Shown here: in pieces, positions 53,195-64,000 of the stretch
How positions within the stretch are numbered: the stretch's first letter is position 1
Layout: the number at the start of each line of letters is the position of its first letter
Origin: Cardiocondyla obscurior
Lineage: Eukaryota; Arthropoda; Insecta; Hymenoptera; Formicidae
Length of the DNA stretch: 64,000 nt
Direction of reading: 5' to 3'
Assembly (NCBI RefSeq): GCF_019399895.1
Contig: NC_091867.1
Coordinates: 8,817,501-8,881,500, forward strand
Notes under the pieces: model-generated
Seen by the model: only the letters and a program-made list of their open reading frames with translations
Databases searched by the model: none
What the model was told of the DNA's origin: nothing
Position numbers and translations under genes: made by a program

Positions 53195-55639
53195 GTAAGT
53201 CGCATGATTTTTCTTTCGTAGTTTGTAATTGGGGTCTTTTAAAAAATAGCGCGCGCATGGTTTTTTCTAGTAATTTTTAAAATACCGCGTACAATCGTAT
53301 TTTAATATATCGAATGTATTGTATCACATATTGAATTGCGTATAACGCGTGTCTATTCATTAGCTGCACACTTGGTTAAAATGTTAACATTAGATTAGAA
53401 GCATAGTAAAGCTAATTCAACGTTATCTAATTCAACGATTCGGTGATTCTTCCTCATGCCTGTGCTATTTGCTCCGGCGCTATCAAGATAGCTAACAACG
53501 CTACACGCGTAAAAACTCGAAACAGTAGATAACGGAACATTTTTTTTAATACTATTGAAAGTCACGGTACGTCTTTTCGCGTTAATTTATGACTACGCTT
53601 TATCGGAGTACAAAGTGCTGATAAAAAAAACCGTTGCTGCTTTTTGCGTAAATCTGTTGTACGGACTGTACCCAATCAGACCAACACAATCAGCAGATTA
53701 GACTTATATATTTATACCGTTTGAATTTAATTCATGGAACGAATAAATTATATGTATATTGGAAAAATCGAAATAGTCCTCAATCGATCTGTATAATTAA
53801 GATTTTAATTGCTATCGTAATTCGCACTGAACCGAAAAAGAGAGAGAGAGAGAGATAGACAAACAGAACGAAAGGAGAAATGAGGGATGTAGAAAGGGGG
53901 AGGAAGGGGGAGAGAGAAGAGGACTAAAGGCTACAATCGGCGAGAGTCTGCGGCCAAGTAACACGGCATAACTAATGACGAAGAGATAAACGGCTCGGCA
54001 AACGACGCGTAACGAGTGAAGGTGCCGTGGAGATTTCGTGCGGAAACGGACCGGAAACTCCCGTGGGAGACCTCTTGTCAGGAAATTGTTAGGACCTGAA
54101 CCGCCGGCGGAAGCGGATCCACCGCCGCGGCGGCGGAGGTAGCGGCGGGAGGGGAGGGAGGGAGGGAGGCAGCGACGACGGTCGACGTAGAAAATCGAGA
54201 AGAAAACCCACGGGATGCGGTAAGAGCCGCCAGTGAAGCCCGAATTAGACGGTCGCTCGATTCGAGATAAATAAAGAACGATCGCTTCCCAAAGACCCCT
54301 CCGCGCAGCGCCCCTTCGAGTTTTGATTAAAAAAATCGCCGACGTCGTTCAAGATAATTCTACTCTCCGTATAGAGGCGAACGCCGAAGCCCCGTTATCT
54401 CTGGACCCGGCTGAATTAAAGCAATGACCTCACACAACCTTTTTTTGTTTTTTTTCTTTTCTTTTTTTCTTTTCAGAAAATGATAGCTCTGCGTCAACTT
54501 CTTTTCTTAACGCTGTAATCTTTCGTATACGCACGCTTTCGAAGCGATTGTTTTTACTTTGCCGTTGTAAAATAGCTTTTGCGAAATGGTGAACATTTCG
54601 AGTTTCAAATAACCCCTCGCGATTGTTGACATTGTGAAGTATGTAGCACTACAGCGGAGAGGCTAAAATGCAACGTGTTGAATAATGGAATGGTTACGAG
54701 TAACCTGGGTTAAGTTGCTCATCTATAATAATGTGCAGTATGTAGCTAAGCTCCGCCAAAAGCCGCATTACCCCTCGCTTAATAATACGTCACGGTTGAT
54801 AGAGATCCTTCTGGTGAATAAATGATGTAAAGACGGCGGGGCGAGGACGGAATATTGAAACGCTTCCTGCGAAGAAATAAGTACTTTCCTTTTCGAGAAA
54901 CATACACGAGAACATAAAAATTGAACATGCATTAATTACGCGTGTACGTAATCTGTCCGTCAATTTCGTACGCTTCACTTTCTTGACGTCGTGGTCGACA
55001 TCATTATCATTTCTCATTTGACGATTCGATAATTATACCTTAGCGACTTCAGCATTTCACATGCTTGCCATTATCTCCGCTAACTCTTACGCATAAATTA
55101 CAATAAAAGTTTGATAGCAGTACATTAAATCGCGTGCTAGTTTTTTCATACAATTAAAAAAAAAAAAAGAGAAAAAGAAAAAAACATTGAAGTAGTTTAA
55201 CTTCGCAATCAAACTTATCCTCTTTAAGATGACACGTTACTTTTGATAACTTATAAACTTATCTAAATTTATTGCGTTTTACAATTCGGACACCGATAAA
55301 TCACGCTTCAGTGTCTTAAGTTTATCATGTATCATTAATTTTATTTATTTAACGTTTCCCGGACGATCTTTATAGAATGTTGAAAGTAGGCTGAAATTAA
55401 ATCCCGACGGCAAAATATCCCGTAAGTGTCTACGCACTTCGCACAAGCGTAAGTAGTTAAACAGCTGTAAAATCGCTCGGCTCGGCCTCGGCTCCATTCG
55501 TCACTTTCATAAAAATTAAGCGTGGTGTCACGTGGCGGATTGTGATAAAGCTTCTCGCGACTATACGTATAAACTTGCACTTCAGTCGTTTCACGTACGT
55601 TATCCGCGCGCGGTACTCGGAGCATCCCTCGCGACAAAT
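53195..55639. other. Intergenic stretch between cassette C and the esterase
   Basis: AT-rich to about 53850, then a purine-rich GA patch (53837-53930), then CpG-rich DNA. No exon was recognised. Just before the esterase ATG, TCAGTC near 55578 resembles the arthropod initiator, with GATAAAG about 35 bp upstream as a weak TATA-like element. This is a tentative start site giving a 5' leader of about 60 bases. Confidence 0.4.
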
Positions 55640-58600
55640 ATGAAGCAACCTGATCCTCCCGTATGTCGCGCCGCGTCGCGTTTTCGTTTAAATACAAGAC
55701 TCTGGCAATGCGTGTGCGTCCTCGTGTCCCTGCAGCTTATTCTGATCGACGGCTTGTTCGTCGGTCCTAACGAGGAGCTTCTCGTCAACACGAAATGGGG
55801 CTTCGTCCGCGGAAAGTGGAGCAAGTCCGAGCGCGGTCGGTCGATCGCGAATTTTCTTGGAATACCGTACGCTCTTCCTCCGTTGGGCGAGTTGCGATTC
55901 AAAGTGCGTAATTTATACGGGCACGGAGAAACAATATAATTACTTTGGGACTAAACTGTAATTTTATAACGTTTCTGGCGATAATAATGGTTGACTCGAT
56001 TACATTCATAGTTGGCTCAATTGCATCTGTTGGTAATGTTATAAAATTATCTCTGGAGCTAGAAATAATCGTTATCTCTTTCTCGCTGCAGCATCTTCTG
56101 TTTGTCGTTCTCTCTCGCATAAAAAATTCTATTGTACATATTTATATTTAAGTAGAAATAGGACGGAATAAAAATTTGAAGTTAAAAGTCAACGTTAATA
56201 ATACGGATTGATAAATGCATGTGAATATTTATGTAATAACGTCGTTGAGATCAAAGAGATCCAATTTGATTGCAAAGTGTATTTCTTTTATCTGCTTGAG
56301 TCGCGTCAAAAATATGATACATATCGGTCAAGTTCACGTATCTAGATTACGTAATGCTTTGCTAGAGCCCACAACGATGGAATCGCATGTGGACAATAAT
56401 TCGCAACGCTACGAGCGATGGGAAAATGTGCATTCAAATCGACGGACGAAACGAGGTTGTTGGCAGCGAGGATTGCCTTTATCTGAACGTCTTCGTCCCC
56501 TACGTGAGTAACTGCATATAATTCTTATCGCTGAGACCCAATTACAATTAATTAAAAGATAATAAAACGAATAATAAAACGAACGAATATTGTTACAATT
56601 AAGTGAAAATTAGTGATGCATATTATACTTCTTAGCGTTATGTAAAAATTTCAAGATAGAAAATAATGACGTTTCAATAATAAACAAACTCAATTAGTGC
56701 TCGAGGTCTAATGGCTTATCTAATGACTTAATTAAACTTAAACGAACGAAGGTTACGCCGCTATTGCGACATTTAGCGGTATATTTTTTCTTTTTTTTTA
56801 CGCTGAACGTTTGACGCGGTTTATTAAATATTTCTGCGATATGAAACGATGTCACTACTTAATAACTGTACATATATTTTACGTACTATACGTAACTAAT
56901 AACTTTTCGTAGATTTCTGAGGAAAAAAAACCCAAGAAGCTACCGATCTTGGCCTACGTACACGGTGGTGGATATATGATAGGAAGTAGCAACAGCGAGT
57001 TATACGCGCCGGATTATTTATTAGATCAAGATATAATTCTCGTGACGATGAATTACCGACTTTCCGTCTTAGGTGAGGATAAACGATCGTCGATCGTAAG
57101 CGACGAGTAAATTTCCTTCTTATAACGCAACGTGCCAGTATCGCGAATTAAAATGTATCAACATGAATCGGGATATCTTGTTACAACAACGCGATAACGA
57201 GCTCGAATCACTTAGGATTTTTTAGCACTGGGAACCAAGTCTCGCCGGGTAATTACGGCCTCAAGGACATAAAGGTGGCCCTCGAATGGATACAAGAAAA
57301 TATCGAAAACTTCGGTGGAGACGCGAAGTCGGTGACCCTTGTAGGGTGCAGCGCCGGCTCGGCGGCGACTCACCTTCTCGCGCTCTCAAAAAAGACCGAA
57401 GGGCTCTTTCATAGGTACATTTTGCAAAGTGGCTCTGCTTTAAGTACGTGGAGTTTTCACCCTCGAAAAAGGTACCGACAAGTGGGCCTAAAATTGGCGA
57501 AACTCGTCGGCTGTCAGCCGGGAAAGAGAGACGCGATCGCGTCGAATGAAACAACCACTGGAATTCCGACAGACGTAAAAACGAACGACGTCTACAACAA
57601 TTCGGATTACAAAGTGACAGACGACGAGGAAATATTGAAATGTATGAGGAAGGTCGATGCAAAGCTGCTGGAGAGAATGACGCCATATTTCGTAAGTGCC
57701 ATCGCAGTACTCGGTTATAAAAACGTTGGTATCCAATGACGTTAATTTCGCGTTATGTTGTATTAGTCTGTATGGAGGCAGCATCCGTGGTGCAATTTCG
57801 GTCCCACACTGGAGGACAACACGGATGACGCAATTCTGACGATGCATCCCTTGAAAGCAATAAAGAACGGCCTATTTCGCGATATACCGGCGATATTTCA
57901 AGTTACGAAGGACGAGGGATTAGTCAAGACAATCTGTAATTTTTTTTCTTTCTTTCGTTATTATTCGTCGCGATAATATTCAATTAAGTAAAATTATCGG
58001 GGAGGGAAAAATGTTCGATATTTCGCGTTGACATTCGCGTATTCTTTCCAGCTATATTCACGAATCCCGACACTGAGGACAAGCTGATAGAGAATTTCGA
58101 AGAGTACCTGCCCTACTTCATGGAGTGTAACGAAGTGATTTCCAACACCAGCACCTTCGCTTCCGCGATACAGGATTTCTACTTCGACGGGAACGTAACG
58201 CTAGGTCTTACGCATAATATCACGGAGGTGAGTACGACGGTGAATGCGCGAGTAACGTTTGACAGCGAGATTATTTCTCCAGATGACGGGTGACGGCCTA
58301 ATAGTGTGGCCGATGTTTCAAGCTCTGCAATATCAGTCGAAAATAGGAAAATCCAGGATTTATTTTTCCTTCTTCGCGTACCAGGGCACGTTCACGTTCA
58401 CTTATGGTTCGGGCATCCCGGTTCACTACGGTACGTCACACCCGTCGTGATTTTAATCCGAAAATAACGATAACATTAACTCCGTTTTGACTCTCAGAAT
58501 TTTATCTTCTATCTCTCATTACGAAATGAAATAAATTATTAAAAATATTAATGTCAACGCGATAGTGCTTTCTTTTAATATGTTTTTTTTTAATATTTTT

Positions 58601-61112
58601 TTTTGTTTATAATTATTTTAAAGTGTTGCCGATAATCAAAATAATTACGGGCAAACAACTTCGAGACAAGGATATAATAAAGAACCGTTAAAGAAGTTTC
58701 GTAACATAAAATAATTTTAGATCCTCATTATATCTTCGATTTAATTTAAATTAAAAATATATTCTCCACAGGTGTTGACCACGGTGACGACTTAAACTAT
58801 CTGTTTCCAATATTAAATAATATGTATCACAGTATGATGCTGCATAATACGGAAAATGATATTACTATGATTAATATCATGACAGAGATGTGGACGAGCT
58901 TCGTGATAAATGGGTAAATTAATAGCGATATTATCACCGTAACACTATCATTATTATTCATAAATATCTCCGTAAAAGATAAAAGAACGTTTGATAGTTT
59001 TATATAAATTAGAAAAATTATTCGTGCGCGTCATTACATTTGGACATTAATTAATTTTAATAATTTTTATAAGATAATTAGAATTGAGTTATATAAAGCC
59101 GACGGCGTGTTGCCGGTTCACTTACATTTATTATCTTCCGGTTAGGTTAGGCTGGGTTATTTTCCGTCCTTCCTTCCTTCCTTCCTTCCTTCCTTCCTTC
59201 CTTCCTTCCTTCCTTCCTTCCTTCCTTCCTTCCTTCCTTCCGTGGCAGATTCTAGATTATCTTGACGTACGTGTTGTAGCACTTTAAATCACTCGACACT
59301 ATATTGCACTGCTCTGCTTTTTTTATGATCACTATCATCACTAACACTATCACTCGAGAGACGAACGCCCGAAAGAATGACGGTGAATTATCGCGACGTT
59401 TTTTAACGATTTAAATTAAGAAGCGCGACGAACGATTATTCGTTGGATTAATTTACTACAGTCTCAATATCCGTGGCGTTGCTTACTTCCACCGGATCTT
59501 CACTCGAGTCGTCCTCGATCCCGACACAAGAAACTGGGGTGCCAAGAGTATGCGCCAAGCGGCGAACGAGACGGGCCGCGATATGTAATGTTCCCCGCAC
59601 ACTTTATCTTTCTCGAGTTCTTCGGTCGCGACGAAGAAGATGGACGAGGCGCGGATCTCGCGCTGTGAAATTGGGGGTGACCGGAACCTGCCGAAGAAAA
59701 TTGTAATGGGAGCCCCGGTCAAAAATGCCCGAAGCAGCGTGCTTCACGTCGGACGCTCCGTTCGCTCCGCCGGCGACATAACCTTGTCGTTCCGGAGCAC
59801 TTTTTCGAAGCAAGAAACGGGGCACAAAGCGACGAGTAAAATAGTTCAAATGTGCAAAATATGATCGTTCGTTTCCGAGTCGACTACGTCGACACTGATT
59901 CGTACGCGAGAACTTCCTACACGCGATCGAAAATAACGCGAAATTGCGGAGCGATTACCAACACATCCTCGCGCCCGAGACTCCGCAACTAAACTGACCG
60001 TTAGAGATTTCGACCCTTAGATAGAAGGAGACAACCGCGTAAAAAGAGTGAGACAGCAATAGGCCCGATCGTCAACTGAACGCTGTTCTCGCTCGTTCGC
60101 GGAGGCGTCGAGCTGGACGAAATTCTCGGAAGAGCTGAGCTGGACGAAATTCTCGGAAGAGCCGAGCTCGACGAAATTCTCGGAAGAGCCGTTCTCGACG
60201 CTGAGTTTTGTTAACGGTTTTTTACTAGCTCATCGAGCTCAAGACGTTCTACATCAAACACAGACTTCTATATTATAATATAGAAGTCTGTGACATCAAA
60301 ACAAAAAAATCAGATCAGCTGTAGCATGCTTTTTCGCTATTCCGAGCTCAGCTGTCACTTTTGATCTCCCAAATCGTCGCGCCGTTAAAAAACTCGTGTT
60401 TGATCGAACCCCAAAAATAATCTAATAATCGTAAAAATCTATTTCTTAAATAATCACACGCAGCAACATAGGCAGCTGACGTTTACTCTCGCTTGGCGCA
60501 GCGAGAGAACTAATCAGCGTCGCGGAAAAACGGCAACAATTAACAATTAATTCACGCATAACACCTTTTTTTAGATAGGAGAATCTAGCGTTGTCAAAGA
60601 AAAAAAAAACTTAACACAGCTCCAAGAGATTAAATAATTATTTAGATCGCAAAAACAAATACAAAATTTTTTTAAGCGTGTCACGTTCCATTTCCGTTTG
60701 CGGATCGTATCATGTCGCACGATCGCATCATCCATTCAAAGCCGATAGGAATACCAAATCGCCAGGAAATGCCGTTCTACTGCGACTGCCGGATGTTCTT
60801 ACTAATCGTAATGTTTATTACATGTACAGGATCCCGAAAGCGGGATTTATCCCCGCGTGGCCTGACTACCGCGATCATCATGAGTTCATGAGATTTGGGA
60901 TCGACAGATTGGCGGACGTTGCGGTCCAAACCGATTTCCTGTCCGACAGGATGGAATTTTGGGAGATGCTGGATTTGGTAAATGAGTCCGCGGAATCAAC
61001 AAACGACGTGATCGTCGGCGAGCCGCCAAAAGACATATTAACCAATAGTGCGATCGATCATAGGTTATCAGTCGAGTTTGTGTCATTAATAATGATTTAC
61101 TTCTATGTATAA
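55640..61112 (+). CDS. Type-B carboxylesterase (alpha/beta hydrolase), nine exons, secreted or membrane-linked
   Basis: The family hydrolyses carboxylic esters, usually outside the cell or in the secretory pathway. Exons: 55640-55903, 56366-56503, 56913-57072, 57216-57691, 57767-57935, 58052-58227, 58283-58430, 58772-58913, 60830-61112. All introns are GT-AG and the frame joins give 651 residues, longer than the usual ~550. The start is the first in-frame ATG, in context ACAAATATG. Residues ~21-40 form a hydrophobic signal/anchor segment. Family marks are HGGG at 151-154 (oxyanion hole), EDCLYLNV at 123-130, nucleophile Ser233 in GCSAG, acid Glu396 in TKDEG, and His514 in VDHGDD, so the enzyme looks active. 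Cys110/Cys125 and Cys287/Cys330 are probable disulfides. Residues ~291-326 look like an insertion carrying NET and NNS glycosylation sites. The C-terminus ends in a short hydrophobic tail (a possible GPI signal, inferred). The closest named types are insect E4/FE4 or venom carboxylesterase-6-like enzymes; the exact clade and substrate cannot be told. Confidence 0.93.
59167..59241. repeat. (TTCC)n tetranucleotide microsatellite, about 18 units
   Basis: A pure 75-bp array of TTCC in the last intron of the esterase. It is preceded at 59142-59160 by GGTTAGGTTAGGCTGGGTTA, which resembles two insect telomere units but is too short to mean anything. Confidence 0.95.
60110..60190. repeat. Three tandem copies of a 27-bp unit
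   Basis: Copies at 60110-60136, 60137-60163 and 60164-60190 differ at only two or three bases. The unit is a multiple of three and reads as the nonapeptide ELDEILGRA in one frame on the + strand, continuing as VLDAEFC before a stop. No ATG opens this frame and a TGA lies ten codons upstream, so it is probably a minisatellite inside the esterase's last intron or a decayed exon. Confidence 0.85.
60251..60300. mobile_element. 34-bp perfect palindrome flanked by 8-bp direct repeats (transposon-like scar)
   Basis: Positions 60259-60292 are a perfect palindrome whose half-site is CACAGACTTCTATATTA. The flanks 60251-60258 and 60293-60300 are both ACATCAAA. An 8-bp target-site duplication around terminal inverted repeats is the signature of hAT or P-type DNA transposons. 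Here only two 17-bp termini remain, joined head to head, with no internal sequence. It lies in the esterase's last intron. The family is not identified. Confidence 0.65.
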
Positions 61113-64000
61113 ACAAAATCGCATTATCTACTCGAGAATAAGCTAAGCGCAGTGAAAGCCCGATAAATCGTATAAATAATAAGCTGATATTGGGCAATTA
61201 TTTTCGCACATCATATCGCGTGCATTATTTAATTTTTTCCACACGAACCATCCGAAGCAAAGTTCAGATTATACGTCGGAACTGTCTGTAGCATAAGCGA
61301 AAAGAGAAAAATACACCAAATATAAATATAGCATTTCAATACGTAAAATCATAAAAAATGTTATTTCCGCTGTTGGTTGATAAAATATTATATTATTTAA
61401 AAACGCAAAAAGGTACAAACGCACACAAACGCGTGCGAATAATATAAATTTATCAGAGAAAAATATAGACGGGGGCATGTACAATTCGTTTTTTTTTTTT
61501 CTTTTTTTTTTTTTGTGGCTCGAGATATATTTGAAGTTCGATGTACCTTTCGCAGGAGCTACTTTCCACCTACACCTGTAAAAAGTAACGATGATAATAA
61601 ACACGGGTCGAAGCTGCTTCGTTTACTACCTGACGCTTATCTCTCTCGCGGCAGGAGAACGATACGGCTGTTAATAGCATCGATAAACTTCCGAAAAATA
61701 CATAACTAGAAGGCTCTCGACTTTAGCCTGATAAATTTTCAAAGGCGAGCGCGCTCGGCACCGTCTCTTCGGATATCCAAGTTACATAATTTTCCAATTA
61801 AAATTTATATTATTATTATTTATTACGTATAAAATTCTATTTGCTTCGATCGTAATAATTTCTATTTTCGCAGTGTACGTCTTATCGCGTTTGTCGTACG
61901 AGCGCGAAGTCATGACCGGAAGACGTCACCTGAAGGCCGCTCCCGAGAGCCGTTTGCGTTTCCGCCTACAATTACATGCCGAGATTAATGTCGTCAAAAG
62001 TCTCCGGTGCCGCGGCCGTCGTATTAAAGGGAGCCTAATAAACGAAAGGCATAATGAAATTCGTTGGGAATTAAGTTTGCCACGCGACGAGTTAACGCCC
62101 ATATAAAATATGCAGCCACCAGTTTTCCCGGGGAAAGCCGGGCGCGCGAGCGCGCTCGGGGAAATTAATCATCCGCCCCAGGCAACCGCTGTTTGTCTTC
62201 TTTCCGTTTTCCATCCGTTTCCGGATGTATCGCGAGAGGTGCTCGCCGCCGTGAAGGAGAGCAGGCGCGAAAGATGACGGCGGAACGAAAGAGAGAGAGA
62301 GAAAAAAAAAGAGACGGAGAGAAAGAAAGGGGGAAAAAAATAAAAAAAAAAGAAAGAAAGAGGAGGAGATCAGACGTCCTCTCGAGCAATGATTATGCAA
62401 CGACGATGAAACGAAGATAAACACGTTCTCGCTTCTCGAGGTACCACCGGCGAGACCATATCGCTGTGCTTCTCTTAAGGATGAAAAGTGCTAACAGCCA
62501 TGTAAATCCACGAGATCTGGGACTCGACGTGGATTATTGTACGGCTTTCGTCTTCCGCAAATCTCGCCGTGGCGCAGCGAAGTAAAACTGCCGACCACCT
62601 ACGGATGCATTCCAGGTACCGTAGCTTTCCCTGGCCCCTGATCTTTTACCCGCGACGAAAGGACTTGACGCTGAGACTAATACACGCGACCCCACGCAAA
62701 AGTAATTGCGCCTTTTTCGAACGTCGTTATCCGGACACGCGTCGGCCGAGTCCGTCGAAACACAAATGAAGCGAAATTAACGGGAAAAGGGAATACGTTT
62801 GGTAATCAAGTGCGAATAACGCGGCCCGGGAATGTTATATATTAAATTTCAGCCGGACAACGTCGTACCGGCAATATTTCGTTATTACAAGATACGACGC
62901 GACGCGCCGACGCGCTTGTCTTTCTCGCCAGCCACCTTATTCAAATGCCACATATTTTCATCAACGTTCGCGCAAATATTTGCAGACGCGCCGTCTCTTA
63001 TATATCCAAGGCAGCGGAAACGCAAACACGGGGGCTCCTGGCCGTCGATATACAGGCAGAAAACTAATTAAAAATGCGCCTCTCCGCGTACACGTCGAGA
63101 TCGCGAACGATCAATTAACGGAATTGTATATATTATACATATACATGCCGTACGTACGTTCGTTACTCTGCGCTCGGCTCCACCTTACTTTATATAGAAA
63201 CAAGTTAACGTAGAACATAATTTTTTTTCCTTTTTTATTTTACCGCTGGGAATTTTATTTCTGTTAAAAACATGTTAATTAAGGACAAACGACGTTCACG
63301 ATCGACAATTTAGTCCCGCCGATTTGCCCAGCGTGCGGCTTTAAGTCGGTCGATTTACAATTTGACATTCAATTTCGCTCAAAGCGCAGAACTAATTAAT
63401 GGCAGAGCAAAGCGAAACAAGGAGAATCGCTAAGCGGCCGAATTCCTATCGTTTCCACCTACATGTGGTCGCGCCAATTGAAATGACGTGCAAAGATAAT
63501 ATTGTTACACCTTGGGCCGGAAGGCGGCGAAACTAAAAGCTATTAAAGTCACGTATGTAGAAACGCAGGTGGAAATGTCAACTTTTGCCGCCCGCGAGCG
63601 TTAACTTTGCGCGAGGTGGACGAATTAAAATAGAGCGAGGAGAAGCTATTTACGCGAGGCTAAACCGCATTCGCGATTTAGCGGCGGGGAAATAAGTTCG
63701 CCTTTTTTCGTAATTCGATTACAATTTTGACGGACCAAGTGTATAACGGAATGGCGTACAACTCGAAATAATTTCGCCGGGAATGGCGTACCCGAAATGG
63801 GATTCCGTTTGCGCGCATTACACCGAGACAGTGTCCTTTATAAGTTGGAGACAGTCGATGCTTAATCCACTTTCCGCATTGCTAATGAATAGAGTTCTGG
63901 TAACGGCGTTCGCGACTGCGAAGCCGTGCCGTTTCGTGGCTTCGGAATTAGATTCGTGAGATACCTCGTGCTAATGCGATATTCAAAATCCGTGGATCTA
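61113..64000. other. 3' flank of the esterase and non-coding DNA
   Basis: An AT-rich stretch follows the stop codon. TATAAA-type variants near 61174 and 61318 are weak poly(A) signal candidates and no exact AATAAA was seen close by. From about 61.7 kb the DNA becomes CpG-rich again, with a purine-rich patch at 62285-62372. No coding exon was recognised to the end. Confidence 0.5.

Noticed and set aside
55532..55639. Upstream extension of the esterase first exon
   Set aside because: The longer frame begins with GTG. The first ATG is at 55640 and is followed directly by a plausible signal segment.
57261..57686. 141-codon minus-strand frame
   Set aside because: It is the antisense shadow of esterase exon 4, which carries the family motifs.
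59142..59160. TTAGG-like telomere repeats
   Set aside because: Only about two units, with no extended array; chance or a fragment at most.

Overview
This is animal nuclear DNA, most likely from a hymenopteran insect and plausibly an ant. That assignment is inferred from three things: CpG-dense non-coding DNA alternating with AT-rich islands, very frequent A/T homopolymers and (GA)n arrays, and an insect-type secreted carboxylesterase with small introns. Nothing looks prokaryotic: there are no operons, no dense coding, and no rRNA or CRISPR. Most open frames here are arginine- and serine-rich chance frames in CpG-rich DNA and are not genes.

Layout. 1-2.65 kb is CpG-rich non-coding DNA. 2.65-5.25 kb is an AT-rich island holding two copies (A and B) of a repeated two-exon cassette that looks like part of a spliced long non-coding RNA on the + strand. 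5.25-52.6 kb is a 47-kb stretch with no convincing protein gene. It contains microsatellites, a CpG-rich promoter-like block at about 25-29.3 kb with two 60-bp GA arrays and a good minus-strand splice donor, a cluster of POU octamer motifs at 29.3 kb, one speculative minus-strand signal/transmembrane exon at 38.1-38.2 kb, a homeodomain-type 10-bp repeat at 40.6 kb and a STAT-like palindrome at 41.4 kb. 52.7-53.2 kb is a second AT-rich island carrying a third cassette copy (C) in the same orientation. 55.64-61.11 kb is the only confident protein gene, a nine-exon type-B carboxylesterase. Its last intron holds a TTCC microsatellite, a 27-bp tandem repeat and a 34-bp perfect palindrome bracketed by an 8-bp duplication (a transposon-like scar). 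61.1-64 kb is non-coding.

The most unusual signal is the cassette family. Three copies, two at 3.6-4.85 kb and one at 52.7-53.2 kb, share a 16-bp core (GCATCGGCGGAGCAAC), a splice donor directly after it, a short intron, an acceptor ending in GTTACAG, a 39-56-bp mini-exon containing CTCCGC, and another donor. Copies B and C also resemble each other over about 310-340 bp upstream of the core. Stop codons in the shared frame of B and C argue against a protein. I infer a multi-exon lncRNA with duplicated exons, possibly spanning the 48 kb between copies; a dispersed repeat family that carries splice sites is the main alternative.

Limits: everything was read by eye, without alignment, expression data or database search. 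Exon joins of the esterase are well supported by frame and family motifs. The lncRNA exon ends are inferred from splice consensus and cross-copy similarity only.
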